Shown here piece by piece: positions 53,791 to 64,000 of a stretch of 64,000 bases of DNA. Origin of the DNA: Emydura subglobosa (Eukaryota > Chordata > Testudines > Chelidae); assembly GCA_007922225.1 (NCBI GenBank), contig ML679959.1, forward strand, positions 24,494,959 through 24,558,958, written 5' to 3'. The notes below the pieces were generated by a model, which saw nothing but the letters and a program-made list of their open reading frames with translations, ran no database searches and was not told the DNA's origin. The first letter of the stretch is position 1, and every line of letters starts with the position of its first letter. The position numbers and the translations under genes are program-made.

Positions 53791-54744
53791 GCACTCCTGG
53801 GACCCTCGCTGCTGCGCTGAAGGCTGGGGGGACGGGCCCTGAGGAGTCTCCAGGGGCAAGCAGCTTCCCCTCCCTCTGCTAAGCCAGGCCTGCAGGCAGG
53901 AGAGTCTGCAGCAGCCTCGGGATGTGGCCCCTGCCCACCATGTCCCCTCGGCAGCAGCCCAGGAAAACCACCTTCCAGGCCCCCTGCATCCCGCGGACAC
54001 AGCCCCCTGCCCTGCCCATAGGAGCCACAGCTGGGGGCCGGGTGGGGCCAGGACACCAGGGAAAGCAGATGCCACCCCTGCTTCCCGTCTCCCCACGGGG
54101 AAGCGAGTGGCAGGCAGCCCCAAACGGGTGGGGTTCTGCTCCAGCAACGGGTCATCGTCAGCCAGGCTGGAGGGGTGGGAGGCTGGACAGAGAGAGCGCA
54201 CACATGGCGACTCCTCTGCAGCTAATACACAGCCTCCCTCATCAGCCAGAGTTCGCCCTTCCCGCCCGGCAGAGCTCTCAGCCTCTGGACAAAGGTAGGC
54301 CTGGGCTAGTGGTCTGGACACAGGACTGGGGGTCTGGCTAGCATGAGCGCCAGCGGGTACAAAATGCCATCGCACCCGAATTCCCCTCTTGCTGCTTCCA
54401 GGGGGGTGAGTTACACCCACCATGTGCAGGGGTAAATGGTCAGATATGGGGCTGGGCGGGAAATGCGGCTCCACATATCCATTGGGCTGACCCTCTGTCC
54501 TTCCATCCATCTCCCTTTTTCTGCTCCGCCTGGTCAGTGCCCCTGCAGTCCCACCTGCCCACACACATCTCATCTCCCGCCCCACCTCTTTCATGGCAAT
54601 GCCCCCAGGAAGCCATTTGCTCTGCCTCCCGTGGCAGTAACCCCGGGGCCCCCTCCCATTCCCCACACCTGGGGTCCTGCCCTGTTCCCCACGCCACAAT
54701 CTCCTGCGTCCTGTTCAGCAGAGAGTCCCCTGGCCTCTCATCTC
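53791..54744. other. unique GC-rich sequence, no gene seen
   Basis: The 305-codon minus-strand frame at 53782-54699 spans this stretch. It is low-complexity, overlaps plus-strand frames of 139 and 114 codons and has no domain. No repeat recognised. Confidence 0.45.
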
Positions 54745-54825
54745 CTCGTTAGGAGCGATCTCGAATTGACAGGCTGGTGACAGACGGTTCATTAACAGCT
54801 TAATTCTGGACTCGTCTCTCCTCCT
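54745..54825. promoter_or_regulatory. candidate conserved non-coding element
   Basis: 'ggagcgatctcgaattgac', 'cagacggttcattaacagc' and 'agcttaattctggactcg' in GC-rich surroundings, with no repeat signature. Confidence 0.45.
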
Positions 54826-54965
54826 TCCCCGGCTCAGAGAGACGCACATTCCCCTAATCCAGAGGGAAGCTGCCCCTCCCCCAGATGGGCCCAACTCCCC
54901 GTGGCTGAGGTTAGGATTCACGGTCACATCCATGGGGGGGCTATGGGCTGGTCCATACACAGTAA

Positions 54966-55150
54966 TTCAGACTAGACGTAAGGCACACGTATTTAACAGG
55001 CAGGGTAATTAACTGTCGGAACAACTGACCTACGGCTGGGGTGGATGCTTTTCTGAATGATACATGCTAGGTCAACTCAGCGACTGGACCTGAAGCAGGA
55101 ATTAACGCAGGGCAATTCTGGGGCCTGTGTGATACAGGACATCAGAGGAG
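54966..55150 (+). mobile_element. CR1 LINE fragment, ORF2 end and 3' region
   Basis: 'gactagacgtaaggcacacg', 'atttaacaggcagggtaatt', 'ggaacaactgacctacgg', 'gcaggaattaacgcagggca' and 'ctgtgtgatacaggacatcag' follow the CR1 3' coding end and start of the 3' tail in sense orientation. It is diverged and truncated at both ends. Confidence 0.65.
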
Positions 55151-55896
55151 AGGAAATGCCAGCAGGCGTGCAGGAAACCCAGAGTGCCCGGCTCCGCTGC
55201 CGGGCTCGGAGCGGGAACATGCTGGCTTGCACAGACACAACGCCATCGATCAGGGCACATTTGCGGGTAGCCTCCCCTTCCCCCCCCAATGCGCGCGCAC
55301 CCACACACCTCAAGCCTGGCCCGCAGCCCCCGTGCTCGTCTGTCTGTCTGTCCGGTGTTTGCATGTGCAGGGATCTGGATGTGGGGGCAGGGTAGCTCTC
55401 TCAATGCTAGAGCCCATGCAGGTCACGAGATTCGCCGGCTGTTTTGAATGGCATGACATGGCCGGGGCCTCCAAGTAGTTCCTGGCTCCTTTCCACTCTC
55501 GATGCCTGGGGAGCTCCGAGTGCTCTGCCCAGAGCATGGGCTCCCTGACCACGGTAGAGCGCCCGGGCCGTAGGGGTTACGGGGGCCTGCTACAGGGAAC
55601 CCAGGTGTGGGTCTGGGTCTCTTTGCAGGCTGAATCGAGAGTGCTGGGCTATGCTGTGGGCAGGGGGCCCATAGCAGGCCCTGTCCCAGCTGCCCTGGCG
55701 TTACTGGCAGAGGCCTTTCCCACACCAGCTGGGATGTGCCCACAGAGATCTGCATCTCCCAGCAGTGCCAGGCGACCTGGCTCTGTTCGGAGCAGACAAA
55801 CTGGGAAATGCCTAATCCTGCTATGCAGCAAGACGCCCGCATCCCTCCCTGAAGTGGTACCCAATTCACCAAGGAGCCGCGTGGCTCCTCCTCTCA
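55151..55896. other. unique GC-rich sequence, no gene seen
   Basis: No recognised exon or repeat; a short (TCTG)n-like stretch lies near 55336-55351. Confidence 0.4.
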
Positions 55897-55985
55897 GGTT
55901 TCACTTCAGTTCTTGCCTTAATTATGCAGCTGGCTCTGGAGATCCCAGCTGGTCCCCAGGGAGCAATTACCGCTCTGCTGCCTCC
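55897..55985. promoter_or_regulatory. possible conserved non-coding element
   Basis: 'ggtttcacttcagttcttg', 'ccttaattatgcagctggc' and 'gggagcaattaccgctctg' with TAATTA and AATTA cores. No repeat signature. Confidence 0.35.
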
Positions 55986-56934
55986 TCCGTTCCCACCCAC
56001 TGGGACTCAGCGCTTCGGCTGGCACCCATGGGGGCTGGAGAAGTCCAGGGAGGCTCCATTGGGCCCTGGCAGTACTAGGAGAGGCGGCTGCAGCGCTGTC
56101 AGGCAGTGGCATCATAGTGCCACAGTGGCAAGAGGAACTCGCCTTTCTGGACAAGGGGTTACACCCCCTTGGGGCAGAGAGCTCTGAGGTGACCCCGCTG
56201 CCCCTCCCCGGCATTTCCTGCGCTATCTTCTAGCCCTGGGGGCTGGGTGGGAGTCGCTGCCCCATCCAGTTATGGGGAAGAGGATGAGTACTAATGGAGA
56301 CAGCAGCCTGCCTTCCAGGCGTATGGGGGTCACGGCCGGGCACACCAGCAGGAGCTGCTCTGCAGCCCAGTCACCCGCAGAGAGCAGCCAGCTGCTGGGG
56401 CGCGCCTGCGCTCGCTCACCTGGAGAGCCAGCTCTGCCTTTGCTCCAGGCCCTGGCATTTCAGCGGGGCAGCGCCACGGGACTGACTCCAGCACCGCCTG
56501 CTTCCCCCCGCTCCCACCCTCGGCACTTTAGCTGGCACCTGGGGCTGCCCAGAGATGCTCCCCGGCAGCACCATCGGGCAACGGCACGGGCGACCCATGC
56601 CACAGCGGCGGGTGCGGGCAGCTCCGCCGGCAAACGCAGCATCGGGGGGCTGGAACCCACGCCCGCCTACTCCGGCAGCACCCGCCGCCACCCTGCAGGC
56701 CAGGATCGTGCAGCTCCCCAGGGTGAGATGTCGCGGCACCATTTCCCTGCTGCTCCGGTGCAGGCCCAGCCGGGCTGCTCTGAGATGGAGCACGCTGGCC
56801 TCCTGGCTGCACCCCCGGCACAGGAGTTGCATGGGGCGGCTCCAGGCTCACTGGGGCCATGGCCGGGGCAGCCGGCAGGATCTGGGCAAACAAACCTCTG
56901 CAGCACCCAGTAGCTGCGGCACCTGTTCAAAACC
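55986..56934. other. unique GC-rich sequence, no gene seen
   Basis: Very GC-rich. The 213-codon plus-strand frame at 56272-56913 is Ala/Pro/Ser/Arg-rich and overlaps other frames in both directions. No domain or repeat recognised. Confidence 0.4.
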
Positions 56935-57060
56935 CCTGAGAGGACATAAATGAGTCACCAGGTAAGTAAATATTGTGAGTCAACAGCGGAGCTCTTTGCA
57001 TTCACCTCCCACAGCCATTAGGGAGTTCAAACACAAGGAGAGCGGCAAAGTCAACAGCCG
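56935..57060. promoter_or_regulatory. candidate conserved non-coding element
   Basis: 'gaggacataaatgagtcacc' (contains TGAGTCA, the AP-1 site), 'ggtaagtaaatattgtgag' and 'ggagttcaaacacaagg'. The text 'caccag|gtaagt' at about 56955-56966 matches the 5' splice consensus, but no supporting frame or acceptor was found. Either reading is open. Confidence 0.4.
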
Positions 57061-58457
57061 CCCCGGCCCTGGCACCTGCCCCCACGGTGCAGCCATGGGA
57101 ACTGGGGAGAGCACCCAGCTTCCGCCCCCCTGCTGCAAACAAAGGGCAGGGAGAAGCTGCACCTGCTTCCAGGCCCGTCCCTTGCCCACTTCCGCCTGGC
57201 CCCTGCGCTCGGCAGGTGGGGCTTGGGGCTTCGGAGGGGCTCATGGGCAGGGAATAATTCAGGGCCAAGCCAGCTCAACCTCGCTCATCCCCTGGCCCCT
57301 GGAGTGGCCCAGCCCAGCTCCCACCTCCACCCAGTAGCATTTCCCAACTTCTGTGCTTGGGCCCAGGGCCCCGTCTCCTGCGTACAGGCCCATATAGGGC
57401 GGGTCAGGCCCTGGCTGCTGAGAGATGGCAGCTGCCTTCGCCCTATGCCCATCCCTGGGGACACAGCTGGGCCCCGCTCTCCGCTCCCCAGCTTGTTTGC
57501 ACATGCAACCGAATCCCCCCCCCTGCTCTCGACCCCTTTGTGTGGGCGGATAACAAGCCAGGCCGAGCCCTCGGCAGTGGCTCGAAGGGATTTCAAAGCT
57601 CCCACTGCCCCTTTCTAGCACAGCGCACTAAGAGCTTCCACAATGGCTGGGGCATCCCCATGTCTGCAGCCCCGGGCGCCAGGCAGAGCAGGACTCAGCC
57701 GCTCTTCGGCCTTGCCTAGGCTGAGAAGGAGGGTGGGTTGGGTTCTCCATGGCAGACCGGCTCCCTGTAAGAAGTGGGGGGAAGGGTTCTGCACCTTCCC
57801 CGTCCGGTGCTCTGGGATGGAGTCCAGGCCCAGAGAGGGGAGAGTCAGCTCAGCAAACGCAAGGCAGCGAGCCGGGGCTAGCAGCCGCGTGAGGTCTCCT
57901 CTCAGCACCTTGCACAAGCCCTGCCAGCCCCACGCAGCAAGAGAGCAGGCTGGGAAGGGAGCAGAGGTCGGGCACAGCACCAGGGTCCCTGGCACCTGGG
58001 CGTAGTCAGGTCAGCATAGGCAGTGGGGCCGGCACCGTGCAAGGTTACCTGGTGTCCGGGAGGAATCAGGTCAGCCATGCCTGGAGACCCCTGGACTGGG
58101 CACTGGGGGGGATGGTACCAGCGTCCCTGGTGACTGGGAGGGGTCAGGTCAGAGGGGGGAATAATAGGCTAGAGGGGCCCGTTGGTCCAGTCTGGTGTGG
58201 CAAGGAAGCCGGGAACCTGTACCACACCGATGGTGCGTACAGGTGCGGCTGTTCTCCCCTGTCACCCCGCCCCGCCCTCCGCCACGTCTCCTCACCTCTC
58301 CCTGCCCACCCCGTGTCTCCCTCCCTCTGTTTGTTGTCACTCAGCCGGGCACAGTTACCATGCCAAGAAGCGGCTGCTGGGAAGACAGCTCAGGAAATGA
58401 AAGCAGCCGCGCAGGCAGAGGGGTGCTATCCGGGGAGAGGACAGGGCATCGCTCCCG
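57061..58457. other. unique GC-rich sequence, no gene seen
   Basis: No recognised exon, RNA gene or repeat. Confidence 0.45.
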
Positions 58458-58770
58458 GTGGTTTTATGACTTTGCTAACCTAAGAGAACATCCCATAAAG
58501 CAATGGCAATTTACGGGCAGTGGCAGTGCCGCGCTTCCAGCAGGCTGAATATTTAATTTAATATAGATACACACAAACCTCTTCATCTGTTTAAACCTCG
58601 ACGTTATAAAAGACTTTATTTACGACTTCAATAAGACGGCGGGCTCCGCGGGGCCGGCTCGGTTTATCATCACCTGGCAGCCGCTGGGCCCGGAGCAATG
58701 GAAGCGTCACCTGCTGACTCCTGCTAGCCAGATGTTGGGAATAAAACTTCCTTTCTGTTTTGCCGCTGGG
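58458..58770. promoter_or_regulatory. strong candidate conserved non-coding element
   Basis: The clearest AT-leaning island of the window without a repeat signature. It has 'ttttatgactttgctaacc', 'ggcaatttacgggcagtgg', 'ctgaatatttaatttaatat', 'cttcatctgtttaaacctcg', 'gttataaaagactttattta' and 'cggtttatcatcacctggc' (GATA- and E-box-type cores), then 'ggaataaaacttcctttctg'. The left side is broken at about 58630-58660 by a CpG-rich stretch. Length over 300 bp and freedom from repeats are typical of deeply conserved enhancers. No coding support. Confidence 0.6.
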
Positions 58771-60005
58771 CCCAGTTGCTCCATTGTCGCTCTAGCTCAG
58801 AGGTGTGGGGATCCCAGTTTCCTGGGAGTTATCAGGGCACCCCCCCATTCTCCCGGCTCCCCGTCACACCTGCAGCAAGAGCTCCCTGCTAGCAAAGCGC
58901 TAATCTCCCACACTGGCTCCCGGACAGGCCTGGCCTCGGAGCTACCTGGGGGATGAGATCTGGGGGGATAACCTCTGGCTCAGGCTCCTGGCCTGGCGTT
59001 CTGCTCCTGTCCAAATCCCTACAGGCTGGCAGGGCTGCGAATCCCACGCCCTACTCAGCTCCCCCAGCCCAGCGCCACATCAAGCCATGGGCTGCACTGA
59101 TGCATTGCTGCCCGCAGTTCAGCAGCAGCTGACAGAGAAGGGAGCGAACAAACTGACTCGGGGACTGCGTCACGCAGGCAGCTGGGATGCACCACAGAGT
59201 CGCTCTCCAGGAGCGCCCAGGCCCAAGTGCCAGCTCTTGCACGCTCGTCATCCTTGCGTGTGCACACGTCTACTGGCCACACACCCCGCGCCAGCCCTGA
59301 CACCCCGGCCTCCCAACACACGCCAGCACTTTGTGATTGACATCAGCAGCTCTGCACGTTTTGCGGGAGTCTAAGCTGGAGGCACCTGAGCGTATCCGAC
59401 GACACACACACAGCCCAGGCAGGGCTCCGGCTGGGCTCCTGGTGCCAGGCCCTCGCCCCCTGGCCAGGCTGCTCCTGACAGCGCTTCGCAGTGGGACTGG
59501 CATTTTTTGCCATTAGTGACCGGGTCTGGCCTGGGCTAGGGCACGCCGTAGAGCGAGGCCATCGCTCTCCGTTCTCGCAGGGCTAGCCACGGGTTTCCCC
59601 CAGCCCTTGGAGCAGTCTGGGGAAATTTCTCTCTCTTGCCCGGGGTGCTGGGCTTTGTCTCCCGCTCTTTACCTGCCGCATGTACCCCCTAACCCTGTGT
59701 TTGGCACATCCACCTGGCTGCTCCCCGGCTCAGTGTGCGACGCGTAGCAGGACAGTTCTGCACGGGGTCTGGGAACAGCCCCGCTTGTGTCATTATTGAA
59801 GCCTTCCTCCCAGTCTCTGGCTCTCACACACACACTCACTCCATCCCATCACACTGTACTGCGGTCTGAAACACCACCCACAACGCCAGGGCGCCCAGAC
59901 ACGGCCCCTCTGGGCTCTGCCAGGGGCAGGAGCAACCCGCTTGGTTCGAGGCTTCACACCCAGTGTGGGGTTCACTCCCCTGCGTGTCTGTGGCTGCTGC
60001 CCCTC
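58771..60005. other. unique GC-rich sequence, no gene seen
   Basis: No recognised exon or repeat. Short ACACAC text lies at 59400-59412 and 59825-59836. Confidence 0.4.
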
Positions 60006-60620
60006 TGTCACGGGGCTCCACTCACTGCTGGTGGCTGTCCTGGGGATTAGCTCTGGTCAGGCGTTGCGCCCTCCCCTGTCTGGGTCTTTAGCACCATCCT
60101 GTAGTCCTGCAGACCCCTATCACGCCAGGAAGCCCAGCCTCATCTTCATGACTCAGCCCTTCAGCCAGGTCATCATGTGTCTTCCCCGCTTCCGGAGTAT
60201 CACAGTCCTTCTTGGCTAATGGGCGTCAGCCGTCTTTCTACTCACTGCCCCACCATCAGCAGCTGGTAGGGGGACCTGGGCCCACTCTCTACGCAGGGGC
60301 CTGGCTCACTGGTGGCCAAGGTTTGACCTACCCTGCACCTCACTGCTCCTTCCCCTGAACCCTGCCTTCCTCTCTGGCTCGCCCCCTTCTCTGGGATCTC
60401 CTCCAGACCAGGGAGTTATTGCAATCTCCTTCCCTGCAGCCTCCTTCTGTTCCCAGCTTCCCGGCTCACACAGGTCCTGCCAAGCGTCTTCTAATTAAGT
60501 CCCTGCTCCCTGTCTCCTCCTTCAGATGGAGCCTGGGTGGGTAATTGGCCCACTTTGCCATCTTAGCCCCTCCAGGCCCTGTGTGGGGTGAATACAGTGT
60601 GGGCAGATCACTCGGTAGCC
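60006..60620 (-). mobile_element. possible degenerate LTR or other retroelement part
   Basis: C/T-rich sequence with 'tgtcacggggctccactcac' at the left, 'ccagaccagggagttattgc', 'cttctaattaagtccctgc' and 'ggtaattggcccactttgcc'. The wording resembles a dispersed turtle LTR read in reverse, but neither the ends nor a target duplication could be fixed. Tentative. Confidence 0.3.
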
Positions 60621-61171
60621 TGAGGCCATCTCTCTCGTGCCCCCAGGGCTGGGCACAGGGGGTAGGGGAGGTTCTCCTGAGTGCTGATCATGTGAGGGGG
60701 ACCCTTGAATCTGGGATATAGGGCAGGGGGTGTCTGGCTCAGTCTCTCCTTGGTCCCTCCCCAGCCTGCTCTCTGGCTCTGCGTTTGTGGAGCCTGCCTT
60801 GGTGGCTGGGGATTGGCACACAGCGCTAACAGGCTCCAGCGAGCTGGCAATGCCTCCGGACGTGGGCTGCCACGATTCACAGTCTCCCCACCCTGAGCTC
60901 AGGATAAAAGGAGGGAAGGCTGCAGGGTCCTGCGCACCTGCCCCGGGAAATCTCCTCCTACAGCCCAGCTACGGCGGGCTGGGGGCAGAGCCGCTCATGG
61001 GCAGGGCTTGCATTAATGGGGCAGGAGAGACTCGCCCCCCCACGGGCCTGGGCCCCGTCCACCCCTACGCGCCAGACGTCCATCATCGCAGGGAAGAGGG
61101 GATTCCTGGCAGCTCATCACAACCCTGGAGTCCCTGCTCCCGGGGCCGGAGAGAACTGGCTGCCTCTGCCT
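60621..61171. other. unique GC-rich sequence, no gene seen
   Basis: No recognised exon or repeat. The 210-codon frame at 60730-61362 is featureless. Confidence 0.4.
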
Positions 61172-61480
61172 TTGTGCAGTTAATTAGCTGGGAGTGCGTG
61201 CCGGAGCTTTGGTCTCCCCACAAGGGGCTCCCCTCCTGCCCCTCCATCTCATTTCAAAGCCCCTTCAGTCTCATCTTCCTGCCTCCAATTATCCCCCCCC
61301 CCCCTCCCGTTCTCAGAGAGCGAGGAGCCGGGCGGCTGACATTTCGCTCCCTGCTAAATTAGTTACATTAAAACTGGGGAAATGTGAGATTTCGGAGCCT
61401 GGCTGTGTTTCAAAGGCGCTCGTGTGTTCTATAATTTATCGGCGGAAGATAGCGACGAGGTGGATAATGAGGTGCAGGGC
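61172..61480. promoter_or_regulatory. candidate conserved non-coding element, two cores
   Basis: The left core has 'gtgcagttaattagctggg' (TTAATTAG). The right core (61325-61475) has 'ctgacatttcgctccctgc', 'taaattagttacattaaaac', 'ggaaatgtgagatttcgg', 'gttctataatttatcggcgg' and 'gaggtggataatgaggtg'. A C run of 12 lies between them (about 61293-61304). No repeat signature. The right core is the stronger call. Confidence 0.5.
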
Positions 61481-64000
61481 TCCTTTCCCCAACAGGCCAG
61501 CCCTAGCCCCCCACCACGGAAAGGCACTGGGGCCAGTGCCTGGGGCAATGCAGTGCCCTGACCCTCCCTGGCGGAGAGGTGCTGCAGGGCGGGCAGGGAG
61601 CATTATGGTCATGGCTGGGCCGTGACCTGCAGGCACCGCTCACAGCCAGATACCAAACCAGACCCCTTTGGAGCCTAGCTAAAGCTCCTTCACGGGAGGG
61701 TATCAGGGTACAATCCCCCCAGGCGTGCTGGGAGTGGGTCAAATGGGGCTGAAGAGGTAGGGCTGGATGCACCCGGGCCAGCACCTACATTGTGGTTTGG
61801 TTTATTGACACATGGCTGGGCCTTGGCTTCCCCACAGTGAGCCCAGTCTCACCTGCTGGAGCGGCGGGGTGGGGGGTGGACTGGGGCAGCCCCCTGGACA
61901 AAGCAAGAGTCCCCCCCTTTCCAGGGCAGGACTGGAACCAAACAAAACACAAAGCCAAAGCTTCACTAAGAGTCTCCCTCGCAACCTCAGGGGTATCTGC
62001 ATACTTGGGCACACACACGCCCCCGCCCCCAAGAGCTGCACAGAAGATGGGGGAGGGGGCCTCTCCTCCAGCAACATTTTTGGGGGGGGGTCCCAAAAAG
62101 CAAAACAAAAACAAAAAAACCCACCCCTGAAAAAAATGATATTTCTGGTTTATTGGCAAAAAGCTGAAGCTTGCGGCAGGAAGACGACATGCCTCGTAAA
62201 AAATGCAATTTGTTAAGAAAACATACGGCCAGCCCTGCCCCGGTTACACAGCCCCTTGCAACAGGGGCAGACTATGGCCCGTTACAGGGTTCCAAGGCGC
62301 AGGGGTTTCCTTTCGGCTCCACCTCCCCTCGTGGCCAGGCCATGCCCCCGCCACCAGCCCTCCCAGATGAAAATGCCATTGCTTCTCCTGGCACTGAGCA
62401 CAGGAAGCTCTTTATATACAGGGTCCCCCTCCCCGCAGGATTTGCTCACTCTGCATCACATGCTCCCTGGGCTACAAGACCCAGGCATGATCTGGAAGAC
62501 AATTAAACACAGGAGAAAGCTGGGGTTGACCCCCCCGCCCTAAAAGGGCCAGCTCACACTATAAAAACACAGCTGCTGGGGATGGCACCGTTCTAGGCAT
62601 CCCAGAACGGGCTCATTCCCCACGTCTGAGTTCGGTTTAAAAGGCAAGGGTGCAGCCGAATGCCAGGGGAAGGTGCTGGGGGCCTGCGCAGCGAGGCAGG
62701 GGGTGTTAGTGGGAGCAGCAGAGTAGGCAGGCCCCCTGGTGTTGCTGCCAGTCTGCACTTGCTAACCCTGCTTGGAGCAGGTCTGGAAAAGGTGCAGATC
62801 CAATTGCCAGAGTCCCCGCCGTGGCTGCCTCCAGGGGAGCGGCACCAGAGCTGGAGCCACGCGCTCCGGGCGTCGCCCTGTGCACAGCGGAGAAGGGATA
62901 CGGAGCCCTTGGAACAAAATTGACGGCTCCAGCTCCTTGGTTACCAGGCAGCCCTGCGGGCACAGGGACTCTCAAGGGCAGGCTACTGGCGGGCACGTTC
63001 CTCTAGTCCCACCCTCGCTGGCAGGGAGCTGGTGGCAGCAGGTGCCTGGGCTCTGGCCGGCTTGTTTAATCAGGAGATAAAGAGGCGACGCCGGGTCCCT
63101 GAAGCTGGTATCAGACCTGTGGGAACCTGGTGCCTCACTGCCACTGGTGCTGAGCCCCCAGCAGCCCCCACAGGGTCGAGTGAGGTGTGGGGGTGCTCAG
63201 CAGCTCTGCGAGCCAGGCTATCGGTCCCCAGCATGTCTCCTGGCGGCCACGCCCGGGGGTCAGTGAGGTGCACCAGGACCGGTGCCTGCCCCCGTAACTG
63301 CGCCGCGGGGGGAGTGAAATGCAGACACCTGCCTCCCAGCCTGCATGGTGGGTGGCGGCACCGGCAGCACCCACACCAATGCAAGGAGGATGGGGCCATT
63401 AGAAACATCAGAGACAGCCCCAGCCCGGGACATTGCAGGGCGGCAGACAGATGCAGTGACCGGCATGCCCCGTCACGTGCTTTCCTCTCCCTTCCAGACA
63501 ACAGGGCAAGGCTCCACCCTGCTCCCGCGTCCCATGGCCGGGCCTCTCTGGGGAGAGGAGTGGGAGACTCAGGTGCCTCCAGGACATGCAGGTTCACAGG
63601 CCCAAGTCACAGGGCCTGGCACCTCTGGGGCGCCTGGATGGCACTTTGGTGGGCCAGACCCTGGACCCAGTGGGGGGAGGAGGAGAGAGTCCAGCTGGGT
63701 GGGTGAGGGGAGGGTGCAGAGAGCCTGCTGGGGGAACCCGCTGCGGGGACTCCCTGGGTCAGAGGTTTGGTTAATGCCCCCATGTGAGGCCTGGGGTGGG
63801 CATCAGCGGTGTGGGCCTTGAGATGCCGGGGCCACTCTGCTGTCTGGGGCTGGCCAATGGGGTTTGATGGGTCCATTACCCCAGCTCACCTGGCACACGC
63901 CCAATGCCCCGTCTCTCGGAGGGACCGGCTGTGTTAACGAGCAAACTGCCCCCGGCCTCGCCCTGGAGTCCCTGCTCGTTGGAGGCTCAGCGAGGGGTTC
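61481..64000. other. unique sequence, no gene seen
   Basis: GC-rich to the end of the window, without recognised exon or RNA gene. An A-rich patch at 62085-62225 ('aaaagcaaaacaaaaac', 'gaaaaaaatgatatttctgg') could be a low-complexity stretch or a small conserved element; I do not call it. Long frames at 61812-62216 (+) and 63032-63706 (+) have no domain. Confidence 0.4.

Noticed and set aside
53782..54699. 305-codon minus-strand frame
   Set aside because: Trp/Gly/Arg/Ser-rich with no domain. It reads through a region where plus-strand frames are equally long.
56272..56953. Overlapping 213- and 132-codon frames upstream of a splice-donor-like site
   Set aside because: Frames stop before the donor, composition is low-complexity, and no acceptor or conserved domain was found.
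62085..62225. A-rich patch as a processed retrocopy tail
   Set aside because: No retrocopied gene body precedes it and no target duplication was found; A runs are interrupted by C.
1..64000. CRISPR arrays, operons, bacterial or phage modules
   Set aside because: No direct-repeat/spacer layout and no compact gene arrangement. SINE, LINE and LTR content shows a vertebrate nuclear genome.
1..64000. tRNA, rRNA or known microRNA genes
   Set aside because: Only tRNA-derived SINE heads with degenerate boxes were seen. No cloverleaf and no microRNA seed-and-hairpin that I recognise.

Overview
The window looks like nuclear DNA from a sauropsid vertebrate, most likely a turtle. CR1 LINE pieces occur on both strands, some ending in the repeated 'atcatagaatcatag' tail. 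There are CORE/MIR-type tRNA SINEs, short palindromic DNA-transposon relics including one of the 'gtctacactagagctgg' type that I associate with turtles, LTRs, and a fossil Ty3/gypsy pol. No L1, Alu or other mammal-specific repeats are visible, and there is no bacterial gene organisation. The species call rests on remembered repeat families; a crocodilian is the main alternative.

I find no exon of a host protein-coding gene. The many open frames of 60-325 codons are low-complexity, Pro/Gly/Ala/Ser/Arg-rich, overlap on both strands and match no family I recognise, as expected in GC-rich non-coding DNA. The only recognisable protein remnants are reverse transcriptase fragments of transposons.

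Layout. 0.7-2.1 kb: decayed gypsy pol on the minus strand, split by a palindromic element, then a SINE/LINE-type tail. 2.1-34.7 kb: GC-rich unique DNA with AC-rich satellites (7.5, 10.2, 11.0-11.6 kb, the last with a 10-N gap), purine/G-rich tracts, a few SINEs, and AT-leaning islands (3.8, 6.9, 10.8, 17.1, 23.4, 24.8, 32.2 kb and others) that look like conserved non-coding elements (CNEs). 34.7-46.5 kb: repeat-dense and AT-richer, with palindromic elements, a long inverted repeat, a 32-bp minisatellite, a stack of nested CR1s with an LTR inserted in one, and an AT-rich palindromic element carrying ZNF143-like motifs. 46.5-64 kb: GC-rich again with candidate CNEs (47.5, 47.9, 53.7, 54.8, 58.5-58.8, 61.4 kb), a Harbinger-like MITE with TTA target duplications, a probable LTR, two MIR SINEs and another CR1 tail.

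The most economical reading is a large intron or intergenic regulatory domain of a developmental gene in a GC-rich, possibly microchromosomal, region. The sequence alone does not let me name the gene. All CNE calls are inferences from local composition and motif content; no alignment could be run.
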